From: Sulfuricurvum sp.
GTDB lineage: Bacteria; Campylobacterota; Campylobacteria; Campylobacterales; Sulfurimonadaceae
Length of the DNA stretch: 32,921 nt
Reading direction: 5' to 3'
NCBI GenBank assembly: GCA_003245815.1
Contig: QKCD01000017.1
Span: 1-32,921, forward strand
Shown: positions 23,931 to 32,921 of the stretch, in pieces
How the letters are laid out: each line of letters begins with the position of its first letter
How positions within the stretch are numbered: position 1 is the stretch's first letter
The notes under the pieces: model-generated
The model's database searches: none
Seen by the model: only the letters and a program-made list of their open reading frames with translations
Told to the model about the DNA's origin: nothing
Translations under genes and position numbers: made by a program

Positions 23931-25271
23931 ATGAAACTATTTGGAACAGACGGGGTCCGCGGGGAAGCGGGCTCATTTTTGAACGCCGAACTGGCGATGA
24001 AGGTCGCTATGGCGGCGGGCGTCTACTTCAAAAAGAGCGCCCGCACGAAGAAGATTCTTGTCGGCAAGGATACCCGCCGCAGCGGCTACATGATTGAAAA
24101 CGCGATTGTCAGCGGTTTGACGGCTGTCGGTTACGATGTGATCCAGATCGGACCGATGCCGACCCCGGCGATCGCCTTTCTGACGGAGAACATGCGCTGC
24201 GACGCGGGGATCATGATCTCCGCGAGCCACAACCCCTACGGCGACAACGGGATCAAGTTCTTCGACGCCCAGGGGAACAAACTCTCCGAAGAGGTGGAAG
24301 CAAAGATTGAGGCGATCCTCAAGGCCGATAGCAAGATCGGGGAGCATTCCGTTACGGGCAAGGCGATCGGCCAGGCGAAGCGGATCGACGACGTGATCGG
24401 CCGCTATATCGTCCAGCTGAAGAATTCCTTCCCGACGGAGCTGACCCTGCAGGGGCTGCGCATCGTCCTCGACACGGCCAACGGCGCCGGCTACAAGGTG
24501 GGACCGACGGTGCTCGAGGAGCTGGGCGCGGAGGTCATCGTCCTGCACGATGAGCCCGACGGCTTCAATATCAACGAGGGGTGCGGGGCGCTTCATACGA
24601 AGGACCTGCAGGCCGCGGTGAAGAAGTACCGCGCCGATCTAGGGATTGCCCTCGACGGCGACGCGGACCGTGTTGTCATCGTGGACGAGAAGGGGGAGGT
24701 TGTCGACGGCGACCAGCTCCTGGGTGCGATGGGGCTCTACCTGCAGCGTACCGGCCAGCTCAAAGGCGGCGGCATCGTCGCGACGGTGATGAGCAACCAG
24801 GGGCTCGAAGACGCGATGGCGCAGCACGGCCTGACGCTCCATCGCTCCAACGTCGGCGACAAGTATGTCCTGGAGATCATGAACCGCGAGGGGATCAACT
24901 TCGGCGGGGAGCAGAGCGGTCACGTCATTCTGCGCGACTTCGCCAAGACCGGTGACGGTCTGGTGAGCGCCCTGCAGGCGCTGGCGCTGATCATCACCTC
25001 GAAGGAGCCGGCGAGCAAGGCACTGCGCCCCTTCGAGCTCTATCCCCAGAAGCTCGTCAATATCCGCGTCGACGAGAAAAAGCCGCTGGAGACGATCGCG
25101 GGGCTCTCTGAACGACTGCAGGAGCTCGACGCGGCGCATATCCGCCACCTGATCCGCTACTCCGGTACGGAGAACAAGCTGCGCATCCTTCTCGAGGGCA
25201 AGGATGCCAAAGCGATGGAAGCGGCGATGGAGACGCTGGTCGCCTTCTTTAAGAAAGCGCTCAATGGGTAG
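23931..25271 (+). CDS. glmM: Phosphoglucosamine mutase
   Basis: Converts glucosamine-6-phosphate to glucosamine-1-phosphate for UDP-GlcNAc, which feeds peptidoglycan, LPS and the PseB substrate made later in the window. The phosphoserine loop [12 protein letters not shown] (Ser99), the metal loop DGDADR, the GEQSGH sugar loop and the C-terminal [10 protein letters not shown] phosphate site are all present; 446 residues. GAGAGGGAA precedes the ATG. lspA starts eight bases inside its 3' end. Confidence 0.97.
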   Translation: MKLFGTDGVRGEAGSFLNAELAMKVAMAAGVYFKKSARTKKILVGKDTRRSGYMIENAIVSGLTAVGYDVIQIGPMPTPAIAFLTENMRCDAGIMISASHNPYGDNGIKFFDAQGNKLSEEVEAKIEAILKADSKIGEHSVTGKAIGQAKRIDDVIGRYIVQLKNSFPTELTLQGLRIVLDTANGAGYKVGPTVLEELGAEVIVLHDEPDGFNINEGCGALHTKDLQAAVKKYRADLGIALDGDADRVVIVDEKGEVVDGDQLLGAMGLYLQRTGQLKGGGIVATVMSNQGLEDAMAQHGLTLHRSNVGDKYVLEIMNREGINFGGEQSGHVILRDFAKTGDGLVSALQALALIITSKEPASKALRPFELYPQKLVNIRVDEKKPLETIAGLSERLQELDAAHIRHLIRYSGTENKLRILLEGKDAKAMEAAMETLVAFFKKALNG

Positions 25272-25716
25272 GTTTTATCTTGTTCTGTTTCTGGCGCTGC
25301 TGGGGACCTTTATCGTCGACCAGAACATCAAGGCGCTCTTTCTGGAAGGGTTCCGTTTCTATACGGAATGCATCGACCTGATCCTTGTCTTCAACAAGGG
25401 GGTCGCTTTTTCCATGTTCGCATTCCTGGAGGAGTGGCTCAAGTGGCTGCAGCTGCTGCTGATCGGGGGAATCCTCGTCTTTTTCCTTCGGCAGCGCAGT
25501 CTCTGTTACGCCGTTCCGGCAGGTTTCCTGGTCGGTGCGGGGCTCTCCAACGTCTACGACCGCTTCATCCACGGCGGTGTGGTCGACTACGTCTACTGGC
25601 ACTGCGGGTTCGATTTTGCGGTTTTCAACTTTGCCGACGTGATGATCGACGTGGCTGTCGTCTGGATGCTGTTGCTCAATTTCAGGCCGCGGTGGTGTAC
25701 GAAAACGGAAGAGTAA
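25264..25716 (+). CDS. lspA: Lipoprotein signal peptidase (signal peptidase II)
   Basis: Membrane aspartyl protease that removes signal peptides from lipidated prolipoproteins. Four membrane helices are visible (about 4-20, 60-75, 82-96 and 120-137), with FNKGVAFS, catalytic Asp108 in GGVVDYV and Asp125 in FNFADVMID. The ORF track starts at 25204, but that extension reads through glmM in another frame; the protein start is MGRFYLVL at 25264, overlapping the glmM stop by eight bases. The length of 150 residues is normal. Confidence 0.94.
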   Translation: MGRFYLVLFLALLGTFIVDQNIKALFLEGFRFYTECIDLILVFNKGVAFSMFAFLEEWLKWLQLLLIGGILVFFLRQRSLCYAVPAGFLVGAGLSNVYDRFIHGGVVDYVYWHCGFDFAVFNFADVMIDVAVVWMLLLNFRPRWCTKTEE

Positions 25717-25720
25717 GGGG

Positions 25721-25745
25721 GCACAAACGCATTTTTGTGCATTTT
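25721..25745 (+). terminator. Terminator after glmM-lspA
   Basis: GCACAAA-N6-TTTGTGC forms a seven-pair stem directly after lspA, followed by ATTTT. The short T-run makes it a moderate candidate. Confidence 0.55.
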
Positions 25746-25814
25746 GTCCCGAATGCCCTTAAATTCAGGAAGATTTAATATTTAGATTGTTATCATTTCG
25801 TCCCTTCAGCAAAT

Positions 25815-25889
25815 GGTCGCGTAACTCAGTGGTAGAGTGCCACCTTGACATGGTGGTGGTCACTGGTTCGAATCCAGTCGTGACCACCA
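25815..25889 (+). tRNA. tRNA-Val (anticodon GAC)
   Basis: A full cloverleaf of 75 bases. The acceptor stem is GGTCGCG with CGTGACC (one G-T pair), the anticodon stem is CCACC/GGTGG around loop TTGACAT (anticodon GAC), and the T-arm is ACTGG-TTCGAAT-CCAGT. Discriminator A and an encoded CCA end are present. It reads GUC and GUU valine codons. A TATCAT at 25791-25796 may be its -10. Confidence 0.97.
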
Positions 25890-26009
25890 TTTGCATCTGA
25901 AAATCACCCTCAATATTTAACTTTCCCCATAGTATTTTTCTGGTAAAATCCAAAACTTTAAATTGAAGCACGATACGCTAAATAGAATGCTATATAGGAT
26001 TTTATATAT

Positions 26010-27818
26010 ATGGATCAAATCGCCATTAAGCACAATGATGAAATCATGGACCTCCAGACCGCCGCGGTACGCGGTTTTGAAGGGAACGCCATTGTACTCG
26101 ACAACTCCGCCGACGCCCTGGAGGTGATTCGCCACTCTACGGCCCACCTGATGGCCCAGGCGATCAAGAACCTCTACCCCAGCGCGAAGTTTTTCGTCGG
26201 CCCGGTGGTGAAAGAGGGCTTCTACTACGACTTTAAAGTGGAAGAGGAGATCGGCGAGGGGGACCTCAAAAGCATCGAGAAAGAGATGCTGAACCTCTCC
26301 AAGAAGAAGCAGGAGATCGAACGCTACGAGATCAGCATGGATGAGGCGAAGGCGAAGTTCGCCGGCGACCATCTGAAACTGGCGGTCATGGAGCGGATTC
26401 CCAGTGAGACCGTCTCCATCTACAAACAGGGGGACTTCGAAGACCTCTGCCGCGGACCGCACGTCCCCAACACGAAATTCCTGCGTTTTTTCAAGCTGAC
26501 GAAGATCGCCGGCGCCTACCTCGGCGGCGACAGCAAGAACGAGATGCTCACCCGCATCTACGGCATCGCCTTCGCGGACAAGGAGTCCCTGAAAGCCCAC
26601 CTCGACATGATTGCCGAGGCGGAGAAGCGCGACCACCGCAAGATCGGCGCGGAGATGCGGCTCTTCACCTTCCGCGAGGAGGTCGGTGCCGGCTTCCCGA
26701 TCTGGCTTCCGGCCGGGTCCCGCATGCGTTCACGCCTGGAGGGGCTGCTCTTCAAAGCCCACCGCAAGCGCGGCTACGAGCCGGTACGCGGTCCCGAGAT
26801 GCTGCGCTCCGACCTCTGGAAGGTGAGCGGCCACTACCAGAACTACGGCGAGAACATGTACTTCACGAACATCGACGAGCTGGAGTTCGGTGTCAAACCG
26901 ATGAACTGCGTCGGCCACATCAAGGTGTACGAGCACGACCTGCGCTCCTACCGCGACCTGCCGTTGAAGTACTTTGAATACGGCGTCGTTCACCGCCACG
27001 AGATGACGGGGGCGCTGCACGGCCTCTTCCGCGTCCGTGAGTTCACCCAGGACGATGCGCACATCTTCTGTACGGCGGACCAGATCGAGGAACAGATCAT
27101 CGAGATCGTCGATTTTATCGATAAGATTATGACGACGTTCGGTTTCGACTACCAGATGATGATCTCCACCAAACCGGAGAAGGCGGTCGGTTCCGACGCT
27201 ATCTGGGAGACGGCGACCAACGCTCTGAAGACGGCGATGGACCGCAACAATCTCGCCTACGGCATTGACGAGGGCGGCGGGGCCTTCTACGGTCCGAAGA
27301 TCGACATCAAAATTACCGACGCTATCGGCCGTGAGTGGCAGTGCGGAACGGTGCAGCTCGACTTCAACCTGCCGGAGCGTTTCACCCTGGAGTACAGCGG
27401 TGCGGAGAACGACAAAATCCAGCCGGTCATGATCCACCGGGCGATTTTAGGTTCATTTGAGCGATTTATTGGTATATTGACGGAGCATTACGCGGGCGAA
27501 TTCCCCATGTTCATCGCGCCGACGCAGGTCGCTATCATCCCGATCGCCGAGTCGCACAACGCCTACGCCAAGGAGTTGGCGGACAAACTGATGGACATCG
27601 GGGCCGACAGCGAGATCTATAATAAAAACGAAAGTCTCAACAAACGGATCCGCACCGCGGAAAAAGGGCGTGTGCCGATGATCGTTGTGCTCGGTGACGA
27701 AGAGGTGGAGAACCGGTCGGTGGCGATCCGTGACCGCCGCAGCCGTGAACAGTACAACCACACCGAGAACGAGTTTCTGGCACTGATCCAAACAAAACTA
27801 AATGAGGTACATTTTTGA
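26010..27818 (+). CDS. thrS: Threonyl-tRNA synthetase
   Basis: Charges tRNA-Thr. The 602-residue protein has the editing domain ([10 protein letters not shown], about 41-50, and CRGPHVPNT), the class II core with motif 2 ([31 protein letters not shown]), zinc ligands in MNCVGH and DDAHIF, and a C-terminal anticodon domain ([17 protein letters not shown]). Only about 33 residues precede the editing domain, so the usual N-terminal TGS domain is reduced or absent, as I recall for this phylum. The ribosome site is distant (AGGA about 11 bases upstream), so the start is less certain. infC overlaps its stop. Confidence 0.95.
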   Translation: MDQIAIKHNDEIMDLQTAAVRGFEGNAIVLDNSADALEVIRHSTAHLMAQAIKNLYPSAKFFVGPVVKEGFYYDFKVEEEIGEGDLKSIEKEMLNLSKKKQEIERYEISMDEAKAKFAGDHLKLAVMERIPSETVSIYKQGDFEDLCRGPHVPNTKFLRFFKLTKIAGAYLGGDSKNEMLTRIYGIAFADKESLKAHLDMIAEAEKRDHRKIGAEMRLFTFREEVGAGFPIWLPAGSRMRSRLEGLLFKAHRKRGYEPVRGPEMLRSDLWKVSGHYQNYGENMYFTNIDELEFGVKPMNCVGHIKVYEHDLRSYRDLPLKYFEYGVVHRHEMTGALHGLFRVREFTQDDAHIFCTADQIEEQIIEIVDFIDKIMTTFGFDYQMMISTKPEKAVGSDAIWETATNALKTAMDRNNLAYGIDEGGGAFYGPKIDIKITDAIGREWQCGTVQLDFNLPERFTLEYSGAENDKIQPVMIHRAILGSFERFIGILTEHYAGEFPMFIAPTQVAIIPIAESHNAYAKELADKLMDIGADSEIYNKNESLNKRIRTAEKGRVPMIVVLGDEEVENRSVAIRDRRSREQYNHTENEFLALIQTKLNEVHF

Positions 27819-28342
27819 ATAAAAAGAAAGATCGCGTCATCATGAACGATGACATCAGAGTCCCCGAGGTCCGCTGTGTCGTAGATGGCGGCGAAGCACT
27901 AGGCGTAGTTCCGACCGATGTCGCGATGGACAAAGCCAACGAACTGGGACTCGATCTCGTCCTGATCTCCCCGACGGCCAAACCGCCGGTCGCGAAGATC
28001 ATGGACTACGGTAAATTCAAGTACCAAGAAGAGAAGAAGAAGAAAGAGGCCCGCAAGAAGCAGGTCCGCATCGAGGTGAAGGAGATCAAGCTCTCCGTCA
28101 AGATCGCCGACAACGACATCAACTACAAGGTCAAGCACGCGCGCGAATTCCTCGAAGAGGGCAAGCACGTCAAGTTCCGCGTCTTCCTGCGCGGCCGCGA
28201 GATGGCGCATCCCGAGGCGGCCAAAGATGTTCTGCTGAAGGTCTGGCCGATGGTCGAGGATCTGGGGGTGATGGACAAAGAGCCCCGTCTCGAGGGACGC
28301 TACTACAACATGCTCGTCCTGCCGCAGGACAAAAAGAAATAA
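27815..28342 (+). CDS. infC: Translation initiation factor IF-3
   Basis: Binds the 30S subunit, blocks premature 50S joining and checks the start codon. The N-terminal domain ([12 protein letters not shown] to [21 protein letters not shown]), the lysine-rich linker, and the C-terminal domain ([27 protein letters not shown]) are complete in 175 residues. The start is TTG, overlapping the thrS TGA, with TGAGGT six bases upstream; the next ATG (27842) would remove nine residues. IF-3 genes often use weak starts for self-control. rpmI and rplT, the usual followers, are absent. Confidence 0.94.
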   Translation: MNKKKDRVIMNDDIRVPEVRCVVDGGEALGVVPTDVAMDKANELGLDLVLISPTAKPPVAKIMDYGKFKYQEEKKKKEARKKQVRIEVKEIKLSVKIADNDINYKVKHAREFLEEGKHVKFRVFLRGREMAHPEAAKDVLLKVWPMVEDLGVMDKEPRLEGRYYNMLVLPQDKKK

Positions 28343-28577
28343 GCCTCGCATAGCTTCCGTTGCCTCCGACCGGGGACAACGGTCGCCGCTTCCACCTCCA
28401 CTACTTTTCCCATTCATTGGATCTCTCAAAAGAGCGCAGCTATCACAGCAGCGTGTGTTGCAGTAACTGTGTGTCAGGTCGTTTCCGACGGCGTTTAAAC
28501 AGATGTTTATTCGATATGAAAACAGTATATTGTTAGCTGAGAGGGATTGACGGTTTGAAGTGTGTGTCGGGTAGGAA
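28343..28577. other. Intergenic stretch between infC and ffs
   Basis: About 235 bases without a credible gene. It is mixed-composition sequence with no clear terminator for infC or, on the other strand, for ffs. The word GCTGAGAGGG at 28536-28545 recurs at 28711-28720, on the far side of ffs. Confidence 0.4.
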
Positions 28578-28680
28578 CTCCCCTCCAGATACCTGCGGCA
28601 CATAACCAAGCGGGGTGGGCTGCTATGTTCCCATCCTGACCCAGTATCCCGCAAGACCATTGCACAGGTCTAAAGGGGAG
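28578..28680 (-). ncRNA. ffs: Signal recognition particle RNA (4.5S type)
   Basis: Read on the minus strand, the segment carries the conserved SRP domain IV hairpin: GGGTCAGGATGGGAACA then TAGCAGCCC, with the UCAGG and AGCAGC internal-loop strands and a GGAA-type loop. The flanking strands pair into a long rod: CCCC..ACCTG near the 5' side with CAGGT..GGGG near the 3' side. About 100 bases is the normal size of the short bacterial form. It binds Ffh and brings ribosomes making membrane proteins to FtsY. The ends are set from the outer CCCC/GGGG pairing and are good to a few bases. It is missing from the ORF track, where a shadow ORF covers it. Confidence 0.9.
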
Positions 28681-28730
28681 CGCTCAAAGCATCGCGGCGA
28701 TGCTCTCAGCGCTGAGAGGGTGGAAGTATA
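28679..28730 (-). promoter_or_regulatory. ffs promoter and leader hairpin
   Basis: On the minus strand TATACT (28725-28730) is a likely -10. Between it and the mature RNA lies a near-perfect hairpin, AGCGCT-caa-AGCATCG-cgg-CGATGCT-ctc-AGCGCT (plus-strand sense, 28679-28713). An alternative 16-base palindrome CTCTCAGCGCTGAGAG (28703-28718) overlaps it. The primary transcript would carry this structured leader and need trimming. Confidence 0.5.
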
Positions 28731-28765
28731 GCGAAAAACAGGCGGGATTTCAATGGATGCGAAGG

Positions 28766-28782
28766 CGGTACCGGATTTGCTT
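28766..28782 (+). promoter_or_regulatory. Weak sigma54-like -24/-12 sequence
   Basis: CGG-TACC-GGAT-TTGCTT has GG and GC at the right spacing (ten bases apart) for sigma54, about 90 bases before fliD. The -24 half is a poor match, and a better sigma28 promoter lies downstream, so chance is likely. Confidence 0.2.
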
Positions 28783-28805
28783 GATGCGCTGCACGGAGAT
28801 CGGGC

Positions 28806-28832
28806 TAAACTTCGGCGCTTTTTGACCGATAT
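28806..28832 (+). promoter_or_regulatory. Sigma28 (FliA) promoter of fliD
   Basis: TAAA-CTTC, eleven bases, then ACCGATAT: an excellent fit to the flagellar sigma28 consensus (TAAA-N15-(G)CCGATA), including the CGATAT form I remember from Campylobacter and Helicobacter. It lies about 40 bases before the fliD start codon. Confidence 0.75.
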
Positions 28833-28873
28833 ACTCTTAACGAACAGCTACACCAGTATAAAAAGGATCCAAG

Positions 28874-30253
28874 ATGGCAGGTTCAATCAGTTCGCTCGGT
28901 ATCGGCTCGGGGGTATTGACCTCCGATGTGCTCGATCAGCTCCGTGCCGCGGATGAAGCGAATCTCATCACGCCGCTGGACAGAAAAATCGAGGTCGAAA
29001 AACAGAAAGCGACCGCGTACAATCTCCTCGATACGCTGATGACGACCTTTAAAAGCAGTGTTTCGTCCCTGAGCTACGATTCCCTTTACCAGAACCGTAC
29101 GGTGGATGTGACGGGGGGCGACCTCGGCGTGAAAGCCGAGGCGGGCTCGGATGTCGGGACATTCACCCTTGAGACGGTGGCCCTGGCGAAGAAAGAGATC
29201 CAGCAGTCGGGTGCGTTTGCGTCGACAGGCGATACGGTGGCGGCCGGGCCGGGGACGATGACCATCGCGATCGGCGGCAGCAGCTACGATATCGCCTATA
29301 CCGACACGATGACGCTCTCCGAACTGGCCCAGGCGATCAACGACGCGGCCGGCAGCAAACTGACGGCGTCGGTCCTGCAGACCGGAACCGGCGCCTACAG
29401 CCTGGTCCTCTCCTCCGATACGACGGGAGCGGACCAGGCGATTACGGTCACGGATACTCCCGATGTCCCGGGATCAGGGCTCGCAGCGGCATTGACGAGC
29501 GGGATGGCAACGATCCAGAACGCCGACGATGCTACCTTCAAATACAACGGCATCACCATCACGCGCACCAGCAACGAGGTCTCGGACCTGATCAACGGGG
29601 TCACCCTGACCCTGAAGACGGAGGGGGAGTTCGCCAACGTGACGGTCAAACAGGATCAGGATGCCATCGCCACGGAGCTCAAGCTCCTGGTGGAGAACTA
29701 CAACAACCTGATCACGAATCTCTCCGATATGACCAGCTACAATGCGGAAACGGGCGCGACCGGCGTCTTCAACGGCAACAACTTCATCAAGTCGATCGCC
29801 CGCGAGATCAACGCCGTCATCACCTCCGTCGATGGAGAGAACAACTCGCTCGTCAACTACGGGATCGAGATCGACCGCTACGGGGTGATGAGTTTCGACG
29901 AGACGGCCTTCAAAGCGAAGATGAATGATGACCCGGCGGCGGTCGAAGCGTTTTTTGCCGGCAGTTATGACACTACGACCGGTGCGACGACGACGGGCAT
30001 TTTCGAACGGCTCAACGACAAACTGACGGAGTTCACCGGTTACAACGGCCTGATGGACAATTTCAAGTCCGATATGGACACGCGGCTGGAGTCAATGAAC
30101 GATCAGCGCAGCCGTCTTCTGGCCTCCCTTGACACCCGCTACGCCATCCTCGAGAAGCAGTTCATTGCCTACGACGCGATCATCAGTAAGCTCAACGCCC
30201 AGTTTCAATCACTGCAGCAGATGATCGACGCGGCGGCAAACAGTAATAACTGA
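28874..30253 (+). CDS. fliD: Flagellar filament cap protein FliD (hook-associated protein 2)
   Basis: Exported cap that sits at the filament tip and guides flagellin folding. The N-terminus (SSLGIGSGVLTSDVLDQLRAADE) and the helical C-terminus (about 400-455, LASLDTRYAILEKQFIAYDAIISKLNAQFQSLQQMI, quoted in part) are the coiled-coil ends typical of FliD; the middle is Thr/Gly/Asp-rich beta structure. At 459 residues it is shorter than the Helicobacter protein (about 685). AAAAAGGA precedes the ATG, and a sigma28 promoter drives it. fliS, the usual neighbour, is absent; pseB follows 86 bases on. Confidence 0.92.
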   Translation: MAGSISSLGIGSGVLTSDVLDQLRAADEANLITPLDRKIEVEKQKATAYNLLDTLMTTFKSSVSSLSYDSLYQNRTVDVTGGDLGVKAEAGSDVGTFTLETVALAKKEIQQSGAFASTGDTVAAGPGTMTIAIGGSSYDIAYTDTMTLSELAQAINDAAGSKLTASVLQTGTGAYSLVLSSDTTGADQAITVTDTPDVPGSGLAAALTSGMATIQNADDATFKYNGITITRTSNEVSDLINGVTLTLKTEGEFANVTVKQDQDAIATELKLLVENYNNLITNLSDMTSYNAETGATGVFNGNNFIKSIAREINAVITSVDGENNSLVNYGIEIDRYGVMSFDETAFKAKMNDDPAAVEAFFAGSYDTTTGATTTGIFERLNDKLTEFTGYNGLMDNFKSDMDTRLESMNDQRSRLLASLDTRYAILEKQFIAYDAIISKLNAQFQSLQQMIDAAANSNN

Positions 30254-30307
30254 TATCCCCATAACCTCCAAAATCCGCAGGCGGGCCGATTTACAGGGAG
30301 GGTTGGA

Positions 30308-30313
30308 TACAAT
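30308..30313 (+). promoter_or_regulatory. Candidate -10 for the pse operon
   Basis: TACAAT lies 26 bases before the pseB ATG, without a good -35 box. The fliD-pseB gap shows no strong terminator, so read-through from the sigma28 promoter is also possible. Confidence 0.35.
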
Positions 30314-30336
30314 CTCTCATGCTAACGCAAGGATGA

Positions 30337-32462
<2,126 letters not shown>

Positions 32463-32463
<1 letters not shown>

Positions 32464-32921
32464 TGCGGAACCTCTTTCTCATCATCCAGGCTCGCATGAC
32501 CTCGACGCGCCTGCCCGGCAAGGTGATGCTTGAGATCTGCGGGGTGCCGGTGCTGGAACTGATGCTTCGGAGGCTGGAGCGGTTCCGCGACCAGATCATC
32601 ATCGCCACGACCAACGACGGCAGTGAAACTCCCATCGTCGCGCTCTGCGAGCGTCTGGGCATCCGCTATTTCCGGGGGAGTACCGACAATGTCCTGGAAC
32701 GCTACTACCAGGCAGCCTCCCATTTCGGCGCCCGCGCTGGCGATACCGTCGTACGCTGTACCAGCGACTGCCCCCTTATCGACCCCGAGATCACGGCGAA
32801 GGCGATTGCCTGTTTCGAAGAGACCTCCTATGACTACCTCTCCGCGGGGGTGCACAGCGGCTACCCCCGGGGGATGGATACGGAGGTCTTCGGATTTGAA
32901 CTCCTCGCAGAGGCGCACCGC
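32463..32921 (+). CDS. SpsF-like nucleotidyltransferase-fold protein (partial, right edge)
   Basis: Starts with ATG overlapping the pseC TGA (TGATG) and stays open to the window edge (153 codons). MRNLFLIIQARMTSTRLPGKVM is the signature of the cytidylyltransferase-like SpsF/COG1861 family; RCTSDCPLIDPEI and SAGVHSGYPRGMDTEVF support it. It differs from PseF, which starts with a PARGGSKR-type motif. Such genes often sit in flagellar or surface glycan clusters. It is absent from the ORF track because it has no stop in the window; the minus-strand ORF there is a shadow. Confidence 0.88.

Noticed and set aside
27899-28660. 253-residue minus-strand ORF
   Set aside because: Covers infC antisense and the SRP RNA; no recognisable domain.
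28753-28956. 67-residue plus-strand ORF before fliD
   Set aside because: Spans the sigma28 promoter and runs into fliD in another frame; no ribosome site was seen and the sequence is unlike any known protein.

Overview
The window looks like chromosomal DNA from a Campylobacterota (Epsilonproteobacteria) bacterium, most likely a free-living Sulfurimonas/Sulfuricurvum-like lineage. Evidence: the tig-clpP-def block lies divergent from folE-fliI, an order I remember from Campylobacter jejuni; a NifS plus three-domain NifU pair serves as the Fe-S system; a SpeE-like protein carries the epsilon-type C-terminus; CcoG, FliD and the pseudaminic-acid genes are present. By eye the GC content is well above 50%, high for the phylum (not computed). 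Taxonomy is inferred; no rRNA gene is present.

Layout. 1-152 is the 3' end of an unknown plus-strand gene. 303-3813 (minus) is a tig, clpP, degenerate-GGDEF gene, def operon. 4013-6004 (plus) is folE-fliI. 6172-8394 (plus) is nifS-nifU. 8702-10793 (minus) is a PIN-PhoH ATPase plus a lipoprotein. 10885-11637 (minus) is a periplasmic thioredoxin-like protein and a monoheme cytochrome c, divergent from a MerR regulator. 12446-15674 (minus) is a LapB/YciM-like TPR protein, rnhA, rnc and aroC. 15866-17970 (plus) is a catalytically degenerate serine-recombinase-like protein coupled to ccoG. 18223-19518 (minus) holds purM and a small membrane protein. 19733-22350 (plus) is a SpeE-like protein, coaE, dapF and a Mut7-C protein. 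22460-23807 (minus) is rpsT-prfA. 23931-25716 (plus) is glmM-lspA, then tRNA-Val(GAC), then thrS-infC. An SRP RNA (ffs) is encoded on the minus strand at about 28578-28680. 28874-32921 (plus) is fliD with a sigma28-type promoter, then pseB, a frameshifted pseC and a partial SpsF-like gene cut by the window edge.

Five features are absent from the ORF track or wrong in it: the left-edge partial gene, the tRNA, the SRP RNA, the right-edge SpsF-like gene, and the true 5' part of pseC, which is in another frame.

Most of the window is housekeeping. The items most worth a second look are: (i) a serine-recombinase fold that has lost its catalytic residues, kept its helix-turn-helix, and sits in ATGA overlap with ccoG behind a sigma70 promoter with an overlapping dyad; (ii) two perfect in-frame tandem duplications (24 bp in def, 18 bp in the Mut7-C gene); (iii) a frameshift near the start of pseC; (iv) hairpins or dyads covering the start sites of coaE and purM; (v) a GGDEF protein with a dead active site but an intact RxxD inhibitory-site motif.
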